DNA of 25,139 nt from CAIVPM01 sp964477265 (GTDB lineage Bacteria; Bacteroidota; Bacteroidia; Chitinophagales; Chitinophagaceae), in assembly GCA_964477265.1 (NCBI GenBank), contig CAYZDJ010000031.1, positions 1 through 25,139 on the forward strand, in the 5' to 3' direction. The translations under genes and the position numbers were made by a program. How positions within the stretch are numbered: the stretch's first letter is position 1; every line of letters starts with the position of its first letter. The notes under the pieces are model-generated. The model was not told the DNA's origin. It worked only from the letters and a program-made list of their open reading frames with translations, and did no database searches. Positions 1-7,293 of this stretch are shown here, in pieces.

Positions 1-953
1 TGTTTGAACGCAAACAATCAACTGGTAAAAAAGTTGCCATTGTTGGTGCTGGTCCTGCTGGATTAAGTTGTGCTCACGTTCTTTCAAGAGAAGGTGTTGA
101 TGTAACCATTTATGAAAAGGAAAGTAAAGGTGGTGGACTGATGACTTATGGAATTGCTGCCTATAAAGTAACGCCACAGTTTTGTGAAGATGAGGTGAAT
201 TATATTTTAGGTGTTGGTGGCATTGATGTAAAATACAATCAAGAGTTAGGTAAAAATATTTCTTTAGAAGAATTGCAAAGAAGCTATGATGCCGTGTATC
301 TGGCTATTGGCGTGGGTTTGGCAAATAAGTTAAATATTCCTGGCGAAGATTTAGAAGGTGTTGAAGATGCTATTGAGTTTATTTATCATTTAAGAGATAA
401 AGGTTATTATTCTATAAAAGTTGGAGATAGAGTAGCTGTAATTGGAATGGGTATGACAGCTATTGATGCTGCTACACAAGCAAAACGTTTAGGTGCAAAT
501 GAGGTGACGATGGTGTATCGCAGAACTGAAGCTGAAAAGAATTGTACGCAACACGAACTGGATATTGCAAGATTGGATGGTTGTGCCACATTATGGTTAG
601 CTGCACCAAAAGAAATTATCGGTGAAAATGGAAAAGTTAAAGCATTGGTTTGTGACGTAATGAAATTAGGAGAGCCTGATGCTAAAGGAAAACCTGCACC
701 AATTGCAACTGGAGAAACTATTACATTAGATGTTGATATGGTGATTAAAGCAACTGGCCAAAATCCTTTTCAGGCTTTGGTTTCAGGATATGGAATTAAT
801 AATACCAAAGGTAAAATCAATGTCAATCAATCAACAACAAATGTTTCAAAAGTTTTTGCTGGTGGGGATTGTGTAAATGGTGGTAAAGAAGTGGTAGATG
901 CTGTGCAAGCTGGTAAAGATGGGGCAAAAGCTATTTTGAATTTTATATTTTAA
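1..953 (+). CDS. preT: NAD(P)-dependent dihydropyrimidine dehydrogenase, flavin subunit PreT (3' part)
   Basis: The gene is cut by the left edge; the open frame starts at base 3 and has no start codon in view. PreT takes electrons from NAD(P)H through FAD and passes them to PreA, which reduces uracil and thymine to 5,6-dihydropyrimidines in the cytoplasm. Just inside the window is a first dinucleotide fold, VAIVGAGPAG followed by IYEKE (FAD site). About 100 residues later a second fold, VAVIGMGMTAID, with downstream YRR, fits NAD(P)H binding. Near the end, VFAGGDCVNGG is the usual second FAD motif of glutamate-synthase-beta-like oxidoreductases. The N-terminal Fe-S domain expected in the family lies outside. 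Being followed by preA decides PreT over a glutamate synthase small subunit. The last four codons lie in an AT-rich block repeated at 1326-1338, so the extreme C-terminus may have been rewritten by the insertion next door. Confidence 0.9.
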   Translation, partial: FERKQSTGKKVAIVGAGPAGLSCAHVLSREGVDVTIYEKESKGGGLMTYGIAAYKVTPQFCEDEVNYILGVGGIDVKYNQELGKNISLEELQRSYDAVYLAIGVGLANKLNIPGEDLEGVEDAIEFIYHLRDKGYYSIKVGDRVAVIGMGMTAIDAATQAKRLGANEVTMVYRRTEAEKNCTQHELDIARLDGCATLWLAAPKEIIGENGKVKALVCDVMKLGEPDAKGKPAPIATGETITLDVDMVIKATGQNPFQALVSGYGINNTKGKINVNQSTTNVSKVFAGGDCVNGGKEVVDAVQAGKDGAKAILNFIF

Positions 954-1338
954 ATTTTGAATTGAATGAAAACAGAGAACAAAATATTAGAACTGTCGTT
1001 TGAGTTTTCATTGCAAACAATTCAATTATATAAAATATTGATTGAACATAAAGAGTTTGTTTTATCAAAACAATTGCTCAGAAGTGGAACAAGTATTGGA
1101 GCAAATGTTGAAGAAGCAATTGCTGCACAATCAAGAAAAGATTTCATAGCAAAACTTTCAATAGCATCAAAAGAAGCAAGAGAAACTCGTTATTGGCTAA
1201 GGCTTTTAGATAAAAGTAAATTAGTTGAAACTGATTATTCTTCTTATCTAAATTCAATTGAACATATCATAAACATTCTAACAAAAATTGTAAAAACATC
1301 TTCAGAAACAAATTAGGTTATTATAAATTTTATATTTT
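939..1338. repeat. 13-base AT-rich direct repeats bracketing the S23-family gene
   Basis: The 13-mer AATTTTATATTTT occurs at 939-951 and again at 1326-1338. Each copy is followed by related sequence (AAATTTTGAATT on the left, GAATTTTAAATT on the right). The left copy covers the last four codons and the first stop-codon base of preT. The repeats bracket the S23 gene closely. They could be remnants of an insertion boundary, but low complexity in AT-rich DNA makes chance or independent drift possible. Confidence 0.55.
966..1316 (+). CDS. four-helix bundle protein, S23 / 23S rRNA intervening-sequence family
   Basis: This 116-residue, all-helical protein matches the S23 (IVP) family. Conserved features are the RSGTSIGANVEEA segment around residues 39-51, the S-R-K-D-F stretch after it, and the helix with KEARETRYWLRLL around residues 74-86. 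The family is best known from ORFs inside intervening sequences of 23S rRNA genes in Leptospira and Coxiella, and is also widespread at other loci in Bacteroidota; its biochemical role is unsettled. Here it starts 12 bases after the preT stop and 122 bases before preA, so it splits two subunits of one enzyme. No promoter of its own is evident, so cotranscription is likely. AT-rich repeats lie on both sides. It has no evident role in pyrimidine catabolism and is more likely a passenger. Confidence 0.88.
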   Translation: MKTENKILELSFEFSLQTIQLYKILIEHKEFVLSKQLLRSGTSIGANVEEAIAAQSRKDFIAKLSIASKEARETRYWLRLLDKSKLVETDYSSYLNSIEHIINILTKIVKTSSETN

Positions 1339-1431
1339 GAATTTTAAATTAAAAGAAACTTATTTTATTGCAATTTGAAATATAAAACAACACTAATAAT
1401 CATTTAAAATTTATAATTCAAAATTTAAAAT
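1326..1431. repeat. AT-rich inverted repeat between the S23-family gene and preA
   Basis: The arm at 1326-1350 (containing TTTTGAATTTTAAATT) is largely reverse-complementary to the arm at 1402-1431 (containing AATTCAAAATTTAAAAT), separated by about 50 bases. The right arm ends 7 bases before the preA start codon, so a folded transcript would place a weak AT hairpin in the preA leader. The whole block seems to belong with the inserted S23 gene. Confidence 0.5.
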
Positions 1432-1438
1432 AATCAAT

Positions 1439-2707
1439 ATGGCAGATATATCTTCAAACTTTCTTGGTATCAAAGCACCTAATCCTTTTTGGTTAGCAAG
1501 TGCACCGCCAACAGATAAAAAAATAAATGTATTGCGTGCCTATGAAGCAGGCTGGGGTGGTGTTGTATGGAAAACATTAGGCTCGCAAGTAAAGAATGTT
1601 TCATCACGTTATAGTGCTGTGGATTATCACGGCAGCCGTGTAATGGGCTTTAATAATATTGAATTAATCAGTGACAGACCACTTGATATTAATCTTAAAG
1701 AAATTACAGAAGTTGTTAAGTTATTTCCTGATAGAGCAATGATAGTTTCGTTAATGGCAGATAACAACAGAACTGCTTGGCACGAACTCATTAAAAAATG
1801 TGAAGATGCAGGAGCAATGGGCTTTGAACTAAACTTTGGTTGCCCACACGGTATGACAGAACGTGGAATGGGTGCAGCTGTTGGTCAAGACCCAGAGATT
1901 GCAAAAATGGTGGTGGAATGGGTGATGGAAAAAGCAACCATTCCTGTTATCACTAAACTTACACCTAATGTACATAGTGTTGTGCCAACTGGTCGTGCTG
2001 CTGTGCAAGGAGGAACCAATGCTTTAAGTTTAATCAACACTATTCAAAGTGTTACTGGTGTTGATTTGGACACACTAGTTCCCAATCCTTATGTTGCAGG
2101 CAAAAGTGTTTTTGGTGGTTATTGTGGTCCTGCTGTAAAACCTATTGCCCTAAAATTTTTAACTACGATTGCACAAGATGAATTGACTAAAACCGTTCCT
2201 ATCAGTGGCATTGGTGGTGTTAGCACTTGGAAAGATGCAGTAGAATTTATGTTGTTGGGTTCAAGTACTGTGCAGGTTTGTACTGCTGCAATGAAACACG
2301 GGTTTAGAATTGTGGAAGATATGTGTGAAGGTTTGAATAATTGGATGGATGAAAAAGGTTTTAAAACGTTAGATGATTTTATTGGCAAAAGTGTTGATAC
2401 CATTACACATTGGGAAGATTTGGACATAAACTATCATCATATTGCTAGCATCAATCAGGATAAATGTATTCACTGTGGTTTGTGCTATATTGCTTGTGAA
2501 GACACATCGCACCAAGCCATAAATATTGACAAAGGAAATCCCTACAACACTTACACAGTAAAGGATGAAGAGTGTGTGGGTTGCAATTTGTGCAAGCTTG
2601 TTTGCCCTGTTGATAACTGCATTACAATGGAAGAACATCGTGTAGCACCAGAATATGTAAACTGGAAAATGTGGCAGGCAGAAGGAAGGCCTTTGAATGA
2701 TCATTAA
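1439..2707 (+). CDS. preA: NAD(P)-dependent dihydropyrimidine dehydrogenase, catalytic subunit PreA
   Basis: PreA is the FMN and Fe-S subunit that reduces uracil or thymine, the first step of reductive pyrimidine breakdown. Residues 1-320 form a dihydroorotate-dehydrogenase-like barrel: the segment LNFGCPHGMTERGMG holds Cys135, which aligns with the catalytic Cys of the NxxCPxG motif, and SGIGGVSTW (256-264) and the following LLGSSTVQV are typical FMN-phosphate segments. Residues 343-389 are a two-cluster ferredoxin domain: C343-C346-C349-C353 and C379-C382-C385-C389 followed by P, two 4Fe-4S sites. The length of 422 residues fits the family (about 410-420). The ATG follows an AT-rich leader without Shine-Dalgarno. 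The PreT partner is upstream, separated by the S23 gene. Confidence 0.95.
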   Translation: MADISSNFLGIKAPNPFWLASAPPTDKKINVLRAYEAGWGGVVWKTLGSQVKNVSSRYSAVDYHGSRVMGFNNIELISDRPLDINLKEITEVVKLFPDRAMIVSLMADNNRTAWHELIKKCEDAGAMGFELNFGCPHGMTERGMGAAVGQDPEIAKMVVEWVMEKATIPVITKLTPNVHSVVPTGRAAVQGGTNALSLINTIQSVTGVDLDTLVPNPYVAGKSVFGGYCGPAVKPIALKFLTTIAQDELTKTVPISGIGGVSTWKDAVEFMLLGSSTVQVCTAAMKHGFRIVEDMCEGLNNWMDEKGFKTLDDFIGKSVDTITHWEDLDINYHHIASINQDKCIHCGLCYIACEDTSHQAINIDKGNPYNTYTVKDEECVGCNLCKLVCPVDNCITMEEHRVAPEYVNWKMWQAEGRPLNDH

Positions 2708-2715
2708 AAGAGCTG

Positions 2716-2803
2716 TTTCACGCAAAGGCACTAAGGTTACTGCGAAACAAAGAAACATATAAACTCTTTGTGTATTTTGTATCCTTAGCTTCTTTGTATG
2801 AAA
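2716..2803. repeat. R1 palindromic element, copy a (degenerate)
   Basis: It opens with TTTCACGCAAAGGCACTAAGG and closes with CTTAGCTTCTTTGTATGAAA. The reverse complement of the closing arm matches about 17 of 23 bases of the opening arm, so this is an imperfect 88-base inverted repeat. It is related to the copies at 2910-2994 and 23288-23374. Confidence 0.65.
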
Positions 2804-2886
2804 TTTATTGCTTCGCAATTTTACTGTTGTTATTGTCCAAGCGTTAGTGCTACTATTAAATTTCAGTGGCGTTAGCACCATTCAAG
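2804..2886 (+). repeat. R2 dispersed element, copy A
   Basis: In order: a hairpin ATTGC-TTC-GCAAT (2807-2819), a T-rich linker, the block TTATTGTCCAAGC, 21 variable bases, then CAGTGGCGTTAGCACCATT. The same layout with the same 21-base spacing recurs on the opposite strand at 8790-8870. The hairpin stem differs between the copies by a paired change. Confidence 0.65.
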
Positions 2887-2909
2887 TTTTGTAATTTTAT
2901 TAAACATAG

Positions 2910-2994
2910 TTTCACACAAAGAGACTAAAACATCAACGAAACAACGCAACGAAAATCTTTGCGAACTTTGTATCCTTTGTTCCTTTGCGTGAAA
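2910..2994. repeat. R1 palindromic element, copy b
   Basis: It begins TTTCACACAAAG and ends CTTTGCGTGAAA, giving 12-base terminal arms with one mismatch, in an 85-base unit. The interior carries several CTTTG and GCAA repeats, as in the other copies. It ends 15 bases before the amidohydrolase start, so it supplies most of that gene's immediate upstream DNA. Confidence 0.7.
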
Positions 2995-3009
2995 AATAAA
3001 AAATAACTA

Positions 3010-4245
3010 ATGCAAATAAATCAAACCCGCTTACAGCAACACTTTGAGGCAATGAGCCTTATTGGTAAAATTGGTGAAACTGGCACTAATCGCCCTGCAC
3101 ATTCACCAGATGAAAAGAAAGCTTTTGAGCTTGCTGCATCGTGGATGCAGGAAGCAGGAATGAAAACCAAGATTGATAATTTTGGAAATTTGATTGGTCG
3201 TTTGGAAGGAAAAGATGCAACCTTGCCAGTGTTAATGATGGGTTCACATTTAGACTCTCAACCTTATGGTGGCAGGTTTGATGGTGTGGCTGGAGTGCTT
3301 TGTGCTATTGAAGTTGCAACAACTTTAAAGGAAAATAATATTACCCCAAATCGCTCTATCGAAATTATTTCATTTGCCGATGAAGAAGGCTGGCGTTTTA
3401 ATAAGGGCTTGTTTGGCAGCAAAGGAATTTTAGGAAAATTAGAAGAGGGTGATTTGCAACGAAAAGATAAAGATGGCATCACTCGTGAACAAGCATTAAA
3501 AGATTTTGGTTGTGATATTACCAAGTTTAAAGAAGATGAATACAAACCAGGCAGCATCTTTTGCTTCTTGGAATTACACATTGAACAAGGCCCTGTTTTA
3601 GATGTTGCCAATAAACCAATTGCTGTGGTATCAGGCATTTCAGGCCCTTTATGGTGGACGTTAAAATTGAAAGGAATGGCTGGTCACGCAGGTAGTGTAC
3701 CAATGCATTTGCGTAAAGATGCAATGCTTGGTGCTGCTGAAATTATTGTGGCACTAAATCAAATAGCAACGCAAATACCTAATGCACCAACTGTAGGCAC
3801 AGTGGGAACTTTAAATGTTTTTCCTGCCAGTAGAAACATTATTGCAGAGGAAATTACAATGACCATTGACTTGCGTGATATTGATTTGGAAAGAAGGAAT
3901 AAATACGAGCAGCAGCTTCGCAATAAAATAAATGAGATTGCTAAAAAGCATCAACTGGCTTATGAAATTTCTGAAGACACCAACAGCGAACCTCGTTATT
4001 GTGCAGATTGGATTAAAGAGATAATTCATAATCAATGCAATGCTTTAAACCTTGATGCACCAGAAATAATGAGTGGCCCTTTTCACGACTCATTGCCTTT
4101 ATCTTATGCCACAGATTATGGAATGATTTTCATTCGTAGTAAAGATGGCATAAGTCACAACCCTTTAGAATATTCATCTTACGAAGATTTGGCACTTGGT
4201 ACAAATGTTTTATTAGGAACCGTGTTGGAAATATTGAAGAAGTAA
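3010..4245 (+). CDS. M20-family N-carbamoyl amino acid amidohydrolase, probably beta-ureidopropionase
   Basis: A 411-residue dinuclear metallopeptidase-fold enzyme of the allantoate amidohydrolase / N-carbamoyl-L-amino acid hydrolase / beta-ureidopropionase group. Metal ligands are visible: H80 and D82 in GSHLDSQPYGG, D91 in GRFDG, the E125-E126 pair in FADEEGWRF, H191 in LELHIEQG and H383 in SHNPLEYSS. LKGMAGHAGSVPM around residue 225 is typical of the dimerisation (lid) domain. On sequence alone an allantoate or hydantoin role is possible. The preTA genes just upstream favour N-carbamoyl-beta-alanine cleavage to beta-alanine, CO2 and ammonia, the third step of reductive pyrimidine breakdown. 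The intermediate dihydropyrimidinase is not in the window and may lie left of it. The upstream gap is full of R1/R2 repeats. Confidence 0.85.
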   Translation: MQINQTRLQQHFEAMSLIGKIGETGTNRPAHSPDEKKAFELAASWMQEAGMKTKIDNFGNLIGRLEGKDATLPVLMMGSHLDSQPYGGRFDGVAGVLCAIEVATTLKENNITPNRSIEIISFADEEGWRFNKGLFGSKGILGKLEEGDLQRKDKDGITREQALKDFGCDITKFKEDEYKPGSIFCFLELHIEQGPVLDVANKPIAVVSGISGPLWWTLKLKGMAGHAGSVPMHLRKDAMLGAAEIIVALNQIATQIPNAPTVGTVGTLNVFPASRNIIAEEITMTIDLRDIDLERRNKYEQQLRNKINEIAKKHQLAYEISEDTNSEPRYCADWIKEIIHNQCNALNLDAPEIMSGPFHDSLPLSYATDYGMIFIRSKDGISHNPLEYSSYEDLALGTNVLLGTVLEILKK

Positions 4246-4264
4246 ATCTTTGAAAAATAATTTT

Positions 4265-4301
4265 AAAAGCCTTTGTTAACATTTACATAACAAAGGCTTT
4301 T
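4265..4301 (+). terminator. intrinsic terminator after the amidohydrolase
   Basis: A perfect 14-base stem (4265-4278 with 4288-4301) and a 9-base loop, followed by more T residues. It sits 20 bases after the stop codon and separates the pyrimidine genes from ppk1. Confidence 0.9.
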
Positions 4302-4329
4302 TTGTTTTATGTAATTAGGTAATCAACTT

Positions 4330-4337
4330 TACATTTG
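4330..4337 (+). promoter_or_regulatory. candidate -7 box (TACATTTG) for ppk1
   Basis: TACATTTG matches the Bacteroidota -7 consensus TAnnTTTG and lies 11 bases before the ppk1 start codon. The nearest upstream TTTG is in the terminator tail at 4301-4304, a 25-base spacer that is longer than usual, so only the -7 part is convincing. Confidence 0.4.
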
Positions 4338-4348
4338 ATATTATTCTT

Positions 4349-6412
4349 ATGAGCAAACATTTAATTCCACGAGATATAAGTTGGTTAAGTTTTAATGCAC
4401 GTGTGTTGCAGGAAGCAGCAGACACAAGCGTTCCATTGCCATTGCGTATTCGGTTTCTTGGTATTTTTTCAAACAATCTTGATGAATTTTTTCGCGTTCG
4501 TGTGGCTACATTAAAGCGAATGATTGAGTTTGAAGAGAAACGCAGAAAGATGAATATGCATCTTGAAGAAAGCCCACAAAAAATTTTAAATAAAATTCAG
4601 TCAACTGTTTTGCAACAACAAAATGAGTTTAATAGAATTTGGAAAACAATTTTAGTTGAACTGAAAAAAGAAAAAATATTTTTAAAAGATGAGAAACAAT
4701 TAACTAAAGAACAACAGGTTTTTGTAAAAAAGTATTTTGATGAACAAGTTCGCAGCAATGTTATTCCATTAATGATAGAAGGCTTGCAGCAAATGCCTTA
4801 TCTAAGAGATAAAAGTATTTATCTGGCTGTTACAATGCACAAAAAGCAAAGTGCTTATAAGCATAAATATGCCTTGATAGAAGTGCCAGCCAAAGCCAAT
4901 GGCAGATTCATTTTGCTGCCCTCTAAACAAGATGAAAAGCATATTATTTTATTGGAAGATATTATAAGATTTAACCTGCCTTATATCTTTTCTTATTTTG
5001 GTTTTGATGATTTTGATGCTTGGATTTTTAAAGTAACTAAAGATGCAGAAATTGATATTGATAATGATGTTACAACAACATTTGTAGAGAAGATTGAAAA
5101 GGGTTTAAAAAATAGGCGTAAAGGAAAACCTGTGCGTTTTGCTTATGATAAAGAAATGGATTCTGGCTTGTTAGAATATTTAATTACTCGTTTGAATCTT
5201 AACAAAAAAAGTAATATTATTCCTGGTGGTAGAATACACAATTTTAGGCACTTTATGGATTTTCCAAATGTGTTTAAAGCCACAGCCAACAAGCGTTTTA
5301 CATTGCCACATTCATTGCTTAAAAATAATATTCGTGTGGCAGAAGTAGTGCAAAAAAACGATGTGATGCTTCATTTTCCATATCATTCTTTTAACCCAAT
5401 AATTGATATGTTGCGTGAAGCTGCAATGGATGAAACTGTTGTGTCCATAAAAATTACGGCTTATCGTTTAGCTGAAAATAGTAAGGTGATTAATGCATTA
5501 ATTAATGCTGCACGCAATGGAAAGGAAGTTGTAGTAATGCTTGAGCTTAAGGCAAGATTTGATGAAGAAGCAAATTTGGAATGGAAAGAAGTTTTGGAAC
5601 AAGAAGGCGTGAAAGTATTGCTGGGCGTGCCTCGTATGAAAATACATGCTAAGCTATGTGTTATAAAAAAACGTGAAAAAAATAAAACTATTCAGTATGG
5701 TTTTGTTAGCACAGGCAATTTGAATGAATCTACTGCAAGAGTTTATGCAGATCATTGCTTGCTTACTGCCAACAGAAATATTATGGCAGACATTAACAGA
5801 ATTTTTGCTTACTTGCAAAACTGGAAATTGGGTAATAACTCTCTTAAGCTTTGCAGAACATTAATGGTTTCACCAATTGATATGCGTAAAAAATTGCTGC
5901 TGTTAATTGATCGAGAAATAAAATTGGCTAAGCAAAAAAAGCCAGCTTCTATAATAGTTAAAGGAAATTCTTTGAGTGATGAGGTATTAATTAATCATCT
6001 TAAAAAAGCTGTGGAAGTTGGTGTAAATGTTAAGCTTGTTATACGAGGAATTTATTGCCCTATATTTCAACTGAAAAAAAATAAAAATAATTTGCAAGCC
6101 ATAAGCATTGTTGATGAATACCTGGAACACAGTCGTGTATTGGTTTTTGGAACTGGGGAACAGGCTAAAGTATTTATTTCAAGTGCAGATTGGATGGTAA
6201 GAAATCTTGATCATAGAATTGAAGCTACAGTTGAAATTAGTGATAAAAAAATTAAGTCGGAATTACAACAAATTATTAACATACAATTGCAGGATAATGT
6301 AAAAGCCAGACTTTTAGACGCTGATTTGAGTAATGATTATGCTAACACAAAGGAAAAAAGAAAGCATCGTTCTCAAATCGAAATTTCAGAATATTTAAGT
6401 AAGCATAAATGA
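4349..6412 (+). CDS. ppk1: polyphosphate kinase 1
   Basis: Ppk1 reversibly transfers the ATP gamma-phosphate to growing inorganic polyphosphate. At 687 residues it matches the usual length (about 690). The N-terminal domain opens with RDISWLSFNARVLQEA and FLGIFSNNLDEFFRVR, diagnostic for the family. The catalytic phospholipase-D-like half carries H433 in RMKIHAKLCVI, equivalent to the His that is autophosphorylated in E. coli, and a second conserved His in LEHSRVLVFG. ITAYRLAENSKV and the GFVSTGNLNE segment are further family landmarks. It starts a two-gene operon with the Ppx/GppA gene, which overlaps its stop by four bases (ATGA), implying translational coupling. Confidence 0.97.
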   Translation: MSKHLIPRDISWLSFNARVLQEAADTSVPLPLRIRFLGIFSNNLDEFFRVRVATLKRMIEFEEKRRKMNMHLEESPQKILNKIQSTVLQQQNEFNRIWKTILVELKKEKIFLKDEKQLTKEQQVFVKKYFDEQVRSNVIPLMIEGLQQMPYLRDKSIYLAVTMHKKQSAYKHKYALIEVPAKANGRFILLPSKQDEKHIILLEDIIRFNLPYIFSYFGFDDFDAWIFKVTKDAEIDIDNDVTTTFVEKIEKGLKNRRKGKPVRFAYDKEMDSGLLEYLITRLNLNKKSNIIPGGRIHNFRHFMDFPNVFKATANKRFTLPHSLLKNNIRVAEVVQKNDVMLHFPYHSFNPIIDMLREAAMDETVVSIKITAYRLAENSKVINALINAARNGKEVVVMLELKARFDEEANLEWKEVLEQEGVKVLLGVPRMKIHAKLCVIKKREKNKTIQYGFVSTGNLNESTARVYADHCLLTANRNIMADINRIFAYLQNWKLGNNSLKLCRTLMVSPIDMRKKLLLLIDREIKLAKQKKPASIIVKGNSLSDEVLINHLKKAVEVGVNVKLVIRGIYCPIFQLKKNKNNLQAISIVDEYLEHSRVLVFGTGEQAKVFISSADWMVRNLDHRIEATVEISDKKIKSELQQIINIQLQDNVKARLLDADLSNDYANTKEKRKHRSQIEISEYLSKHK

Positions 6413-7293
6413 GATTAGCTGCAATAGATATTGGTAGTAATGCTGCACGTTTGTTAATAAGCGAGGTAATGGTTAATGACGATGGAATGCCAGACTTTAA
6501 TAAACTTAATTTGGTGCGTGTGCCTCTTCGTTTAGGTTTTGATGTTTTTGAAAATGGCATTATAGATAAGCCTAAAGTAAATATGATTGTTGACACAATG
6601 CTGGCATACAAACATTTGCTAAAGGCGTATGATGTGCAACTTGTAAAAGCCTGTGCCACCAGTGCAATGCGTGATGCAAAAAATAGTAATGAAGTAATAA
6701 AAAAAGTTAAACAGGAAACGGGTATAACAATAGAAATTATAAGTGGAGATGAGGAAGCTACAATTGTTTACGAAAATCATATTGCAGAAAATTTAGATAA
6801 AGAGCACAGTTATTTATATATTGATGTTGGTGGTGGCAGTACAGAATTGACTTTCTTTAATGATGGTAAATTAATGTATAAAGAATCGTTTAATATTGGA
6901 ACAATAAGGTTGCTAAAAGATATGGTAAGTGATAGTAATTGGGATGAAATGAAAGACCATATTAAAACCAATACAAAAAGCAAATTGCCAATGATTGCAA
7001 TTGGTAGTGGTGGCAATATAAACAAGGTTTTTAGCTTAAGCAAAAAGAAAGATGGTAAACCTTTAACACTTGATTTGCTGAAAGATTATTACAAAGAGTT
7101 TTCAAGTGTTTCTTTAAAAGACAGAATTAAACTTTATAAGCTAAGAGAAGATAGGGCAGATGTGATTGTGCCAGCCTTACAGATTTATATTAATGTAATG
7201 CGTTGGGCTGGTATTGAAGAAATTTATGTTCCCAAAATTGGATTAGCTGATGGATTAATACAACATTTGTATAACGAGATTACTGGTTCATAA
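6409..7293 (+). CDS. Ppx/GppA family phosphatase (exopolyphosphatase-like)
   Basis: A 294-residue member of the ASKHA fold: LAAIDIGSNAARLLI at the N-terminus is the phosphate-1 motif, YLYIDVGGGSTELTFF around residues 138-153 the phosphate-2 motif, and AIGSGGNINKV around 197-207 matches the adenosine or third motif. It covers only the two-domain core and lacks the C-terminal HD-like domains of E. coli Ppx and GppA (about 500 residues), as in many short bacterial PPX proteins. It should release phosphate from polyphosphate chain ends and/or hydrolyse pppGpp; overlap with ppk1 favours polyphosphate. It shares its last 14 bases with the convergent DUF2520 gene, so no terminator lies between them. 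Confidence 0.92.
   Translation: MRLAAIDIGSNAARLLISEVMVNDDGMPDFNKLNLVRVPLRLGFDVFENGIIDKPKVNMIVDTMLAYKHLLKAYDVQLVKACATSAMRDAKNSNEVIKKVKQETGITIEIISGDEEATIVYENHIAENLDKEHSYLYIDVGGGSTELTFFNDGKLMYKESFNIGTIRLLKDMVSDSNWDEMKDHIKTNTKSKLPMIAIGSGGNINKVFSLSKKKDGKPLTLDLLKDYYKEFSSVSLKDRIKLYKLREDRADVIVPALQIYINVMRWAGIEEIYVPKIGLADGLIQHLYNEITGS

Larger units (their letters stand above)
2708..3009. other. 302-base intergenic region made of nested repeats, no gene
   Basis: Nearly the whole gap between preA and the amidohydrolase is repeat: an R1 palindromic element (2716-2803), an R2 element (2804-2886) and another R1 element (2910-2994). An open frame that runs through it on the minus strand is composed of these repeats and the antisense of preA, and is not a credible gene. 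No clear terminator or promoter with both consensus boxes is seen, though TATCCTTTG at 2971-2979 comes within one inserted base of TAnnTTTG. Confidence 0.7.

Noticed and set aside
966..1316. 23S rRNA intervening sequence suggested by the S23-family gene
   Set aside because: The flanking sequence is coding for PreT and PreA; there is no rRNA sequence nearby.
2369..2881. 170-codon open frame on the minus strand
   Set aside because: It is antisense to the end of preA and then runs through the R1a and R2 repeats; no family resemblance, and the preA frame is certain.
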